Source of the DNA: Roseococcus sp. SDR
GTDB lineage: Bacteria; Pseudomonadota; Alphaproteobacteria; Acetobacterales; Acetobacteraceae
Direction of reading: 5' to 3'
Assembly (NCBI RefSeq): GCF_019083995.1
Contig: NZ_JAHRCU010000002.1
Span: 248,001 to 312,000, forward strand
Length of the DNA stretch: 64,000 bases
Shown here: piece by piece, positions 63,421 to 64,000 of the stretch
How the letters are laid out: each line of letters begins with the position of its first letter
Numbering within the stretch: position 1 is the first letter of the stretch
Notes under the pieces: generated by a model
Databases searched by the model: none
Seen by the model: only the letters and a program-made list of their open reading frames with translations
Told to the model about the DNA's origin: nothing
Translations under genes and position numbers: made by a program

Positions 63421-64000
63421 TTGTCCAGCATGCCGACCCGCCACTCGGTGCAGGAATTGCACCAATTGATCACCATGCTCGAACGCAGTGGGATCGCCGA
63501 GCAGCGACCCGAGGCCCGGGCCCTGCTGCTGCGCTCGCGCGTCCTGCTGCGCGAGCGCCAGAGGGGGCCGCGCCGCATCGCGGGCAAGCTCGCCACGCTG
63601 GCAACCCTCGCCATGGACGCCGCCATGCTGGGCTTGGCCACTATGGCGGTGCTCCTCGCCAGCTCCGGCGAGGCCTCTCTCGCGCTGGGCGGGCTTGCCC
63701 TGCCGCCCGCGGCCTGGCTCGCATTGCGCCTGCGGCACCAGGGAGAAGCGCTGGCCGAGGGGGCGCGCTGGGTCGCCTACCATCTGGCCTGGCTCTACGA
63801 CTGGTTCGCGGAGACCCTGAGCCTGACCGCGATGGAGCGCCTGGAGGCCCGGATCGTGGCGCGCGAGGTGATGTCCGGCTGGCGTCGGCACCGGCGTAGC
63901 CTGCCACACCGGCCAGGGCTCGAGGATGTTGCCGCCTTCCTGGCGACGGCTCATGGCGCCCGGGCCGCCCAAGCCTTCCGGCAGGAGGCCGAGTCGCTGG
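63421..64000 (+). CDS. Membrane protein, 3' end cut by window edge
   Basis: A frame stays open from TTG at 63421 (ATG 63430 next) to the window end, at least 193 residues. GGAG lies six bases before the TTG. An amphipathic N-terminus (MPTRHSVQELHQLITMLERSG...ALLLRSRVLLRERQ) is followed by one or two membrane helices (ATLAMDAAMLGLATMAVLLA and SLALGGLALPPAAWLAL) and a basic, helical C-terminus. It follows the LemA-like gene by 62 bases on the same strand. Family unknown. Confidence 0.55.
   Translation, partial: MSSMPTRHSVQELHQLITMLERSGIAEQRPEARALLLRSRVLLRERQRGPRRIAGKLATLATLAMDAAMLGLATMAVLLASSGEASLALGGLALPPAAWLALRLRHQGEALAEGARWVAYHLAWLYDWFAETLSLTAMERLEARIVAREVMSGWRRHRRSLPHRPGLEDVAAFLATAHGARAAQAFRQEAESL

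Noticed and set aside
63367-63972. Long minus-strand open frame at the right end
   Set aside because: Composition is rich in Gln, Gly, Arg and His and typical of antisense translation in GC-rich DNA; the plus-strand frame from 63421 has a ribosome site and membrane segments.

Overview
The window is about 64 kb of high-GC chromosomal DNA from an alphaproteobacterium, most likely an acetic-acid-bacteria relative of the Roseomonas/Roseococcus type (Acetobacteraceae). This is inferred from the many orphan tripartite-tricarboxylate (TctC/Bug) binding proteins, the alphaproteobacterial markers DUF1013, DUF1192 and COQ9, a GTTC-N7-GTTC SOS box, and a ROSE-type RNA thermometer before a small heat-shock gene. 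No rRNA, tRNA, CRISPR array or intact insertion sequence was recognised.

Layout. 1-8.8 kb: end of a crotonase gene, a type II NADH dehydrogenase, DUF167 and DUF3830 genes, a leftward operon (isomerase-fold protein, M3 peptidase, polytopic membrane protein), a TctC protein and an AhpD-like protein. 8.9-15.6 kb: a one-component HTH regulator diverging from a seven-gene ABC-transport operon (TupBCA, a ModA-like binding protein, and a BtuF/FecCD/BtuD-like importer), read here as a molybdate/tungstate uptake locus. 15.6-18.1 kb: a peptide-type binding protein, then a lower-GC patch with an SOS-boxed promoter, a small membrane protein and a gene that has lost its 3' end. 18.1-27.5 kb: carboxylate catabolism and transport (CoA-transferase, D-2-hydroxyacid dehydrogenase, enolase-superfamily enzyme, TctCBA, oxalate-CoA-ligase-like enzyme, ketopantoate-reductase-family enzyme).

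27.5-31 kb: dnaK and dnaJ. 31-39.6 kb: an accessory catabolic block with an Lrp-type regulator, a TAXI-type binding protein, three amidohydrolase-superfamily enzymes, two TctC proteins and a DJ-1/PfpI enzyme. 39.7-47.3 kb: a Pro/Ala-rich secreted protein, acetyl-CoA synthetase, a glycosyltransferase and sulfotransferase-like pair, an MFS transporter, a ChaA-type antiporter and a fifth TctC. 47.3-50.2 kb: a LysR regulator diverging from an AhpD-like gene and small flavin/NTF2-type genes. 50.4-53.4 kb: the three-gene proton-translocating transhydrogenase (pntAA-pntAB-pntB).

53.5-64 kb: mostly housekeeping: rpsU, def with coq9, a lipoprotein, two OmpA-domain porin-like proteins sharing a 419-bp identical 3' end, purE-purK, DUF465 paralogues, DUF1013, DUF1192, hsp20, rpmE, a LemA-like protein and a membrane protein that runs off the window. 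The most unusual items are the SOS-boxed truncated insert at 17.3-18.1 kb, the composite metal-oxyanion locus, the gene-converted OmpA pair, the hairpin-rich spacer inside tctBA, the ROSE-like thermometer, and structured leaders or operators at rpsU, the LysR gene and the regulator of the uptake operon.
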